DNA from: Porphyromonadaceae bacterium UBA7176
Lineage (GTDB): Bacteria; Bacteroidota; Bacteroidia; Bacteroidales; Muribaculaceae
Assembly (NCBI GenBank): GCA_002491245.1
Contig: DKVO01000036.1
Coordinates: forward strand, 24,910 to 39,798
Length of the DNA stretch: 14,889 bases
Reading direction: 5' to 3'
The notes below the pieces were generated by a model that worked only from the letters and a program-made list of their open reading frames with translations, searched no databases and had not been told where the DNA came from. How positions within the stretch are numbered: position 1 is the stretch's first letter; each line of letters begins with the position of its first letter. Below are positions 14,558 to 14,889 of this stretch, in pieces. Made by a program: the position numbers and the translations under genes.

Positions 14558-14889
14558 ATGGAACCGACAATCAGTGTCGTCACCGTGACACGCAACGCAC
14601 TTCCCTTGTTGCGCCGCACGGTTGCATCGGTAAGCGAACAGACATGCCAGGACATGGAATATATTATCGTCGACGGCGCATCGACCGATGGCAGCACCGA
14701 CTTCATCGCCGGCGAGCGATGTGTCTCGCGGTGGGTGTCGGAGCGCGACGGCGGTATCTACGATGCCATGAACAAGGGCGCACGCATGGCAAGTGGCCGG
14801 TGGATTATATTCATGAATGCCGGTGACACTTTCGCAGGGCCTGATGTTGCCGCACAGCTCGCTCAGGCGGTAGCGGCCAATCCTGAAGC
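14558..14889 (+). CDS. GT2-family glycosyltransferase (5' part, cut by window end)
   Basis: An open frame begins at ATG 14558, 15 bases after the nucleoside kinase stop, and runs without a stop to the window edge, giving 110 complete codons. The protein is a GT-A fold family 2 glycosyltransferase. It starts with ISVVTVTRNA (5-14), has the donor-binding VDGASTDGSTDFI (39-51), and then SERDGGIYDAMNKGA (64-78) and IIFMNAGDTF (85-94). The MNAGD segment stands in the place of the DxD-like metal site of WcaA/colanic-acid-type GT2 enzymes. The likely role is adding a sugar in the same envelope glycan as the upstream GT4, LtaS-like and kinase genes. The acceptor and donor cannot be read from the fragment. 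Confidence 0.88.
   Translation, partial: MEPTISVVTVTRNALPLLRRTVASVSEQTCQDMEYIIVDGASTDGSTDFIAGERCVSRWVSERDGGIYDAMNKGARMASGRWIIFMNAGDTFAGPDVAAQLAQAVAANPE

Noticed and set aside
1..14889. Mobile element, CRISPR array, defence system, tRNA or rRNA
   Set aside because: I found no transposase or integrase motifs, no regularly spaced repeats, no target-site duplications and no cloverleaf-like segment in the short intergenic gaps.

Overview
The window looks like a chromosomal segment of a GC-rich Bacteroidales bacterium (phylum Bacteroidota), with Muribaculaceae a reasonable but unproven guess. The reasons are the Bacteroidota -7 promoter motif TAnnTTTG in front of several genes, the lack of Shine-Dalgarno sites, and gene families and adjacencies known from this phylum (DUF4271 next to a HemD-like protein, then rnpA and yidD; a WYL regulator; a nucleoside kinase with ThrRS-like N-terminal domains). 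All sixteen protein genes with a visible start lie on the + strand and are densely packed. I see no tRNA, rRNA, CRISPR, insertion sequence, phage gene or defence system, and no gene-free stretch above about 115 bases.

Layout. (1) 1-98: the 3' end of an unrecognised gene. (2) 115-3668: a secreted NamZ/DUF1343-type exo-muramidase, a sodium:solute symporter and a WYL regulator, tightly spaced; this could be a peptidoglycan-sugar (MurNAc) release and uptake module with its own regulator. (3) 3699-6458: a LOG-family nucleotide phosphoribohydrolase, whose promoter sits inside an 18-bp inverted repeat, then DUF4271 membrane protein, HemD-like protein, RNase P protein (rnpA) and yidD. A second promoter inside the DUF4271 gene probably drives hemD-rnpA-yidD. 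(4) 6571-9178: a small membrane protein, an AglD/UPF0104-type integral membrane protein and, overlapping it by 8 bases, a carboxynorspermidine (carboxyspermidine) dehydrogenase for polyamine synthesis. A perfect 12-bp hairpin follows. (5) 9237 to the window end: a cell-envelope glycan block with a GT4 glycosyltransferase, an LtaS-like membrane sulfatase-fold transferase, a Kdo/heptose (KdkA/WaaP-like) kinase, a nucleoside kinase with vestigial ThrRS-like domains, and the start of a GT2 glycosyltransferase cut by the window edge.

How the genes may work together. Blocks 2 and 5 are both about the cell envelope: one recovers peptidoglycan sugars, the other probably assembles and decorates LPS core or a related surface glycan with sugar, phosphate and a phospholipid-derived head group. 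Blocks 3 and 4 are mostly housekeeping. Nothing here is clearly a new system. The best candidates for a second look are the envelope-decoration block, the palindromic LOG promoter, the internal promoter and the degenerate ThrRS-editing domain in the nucleoside kinase.
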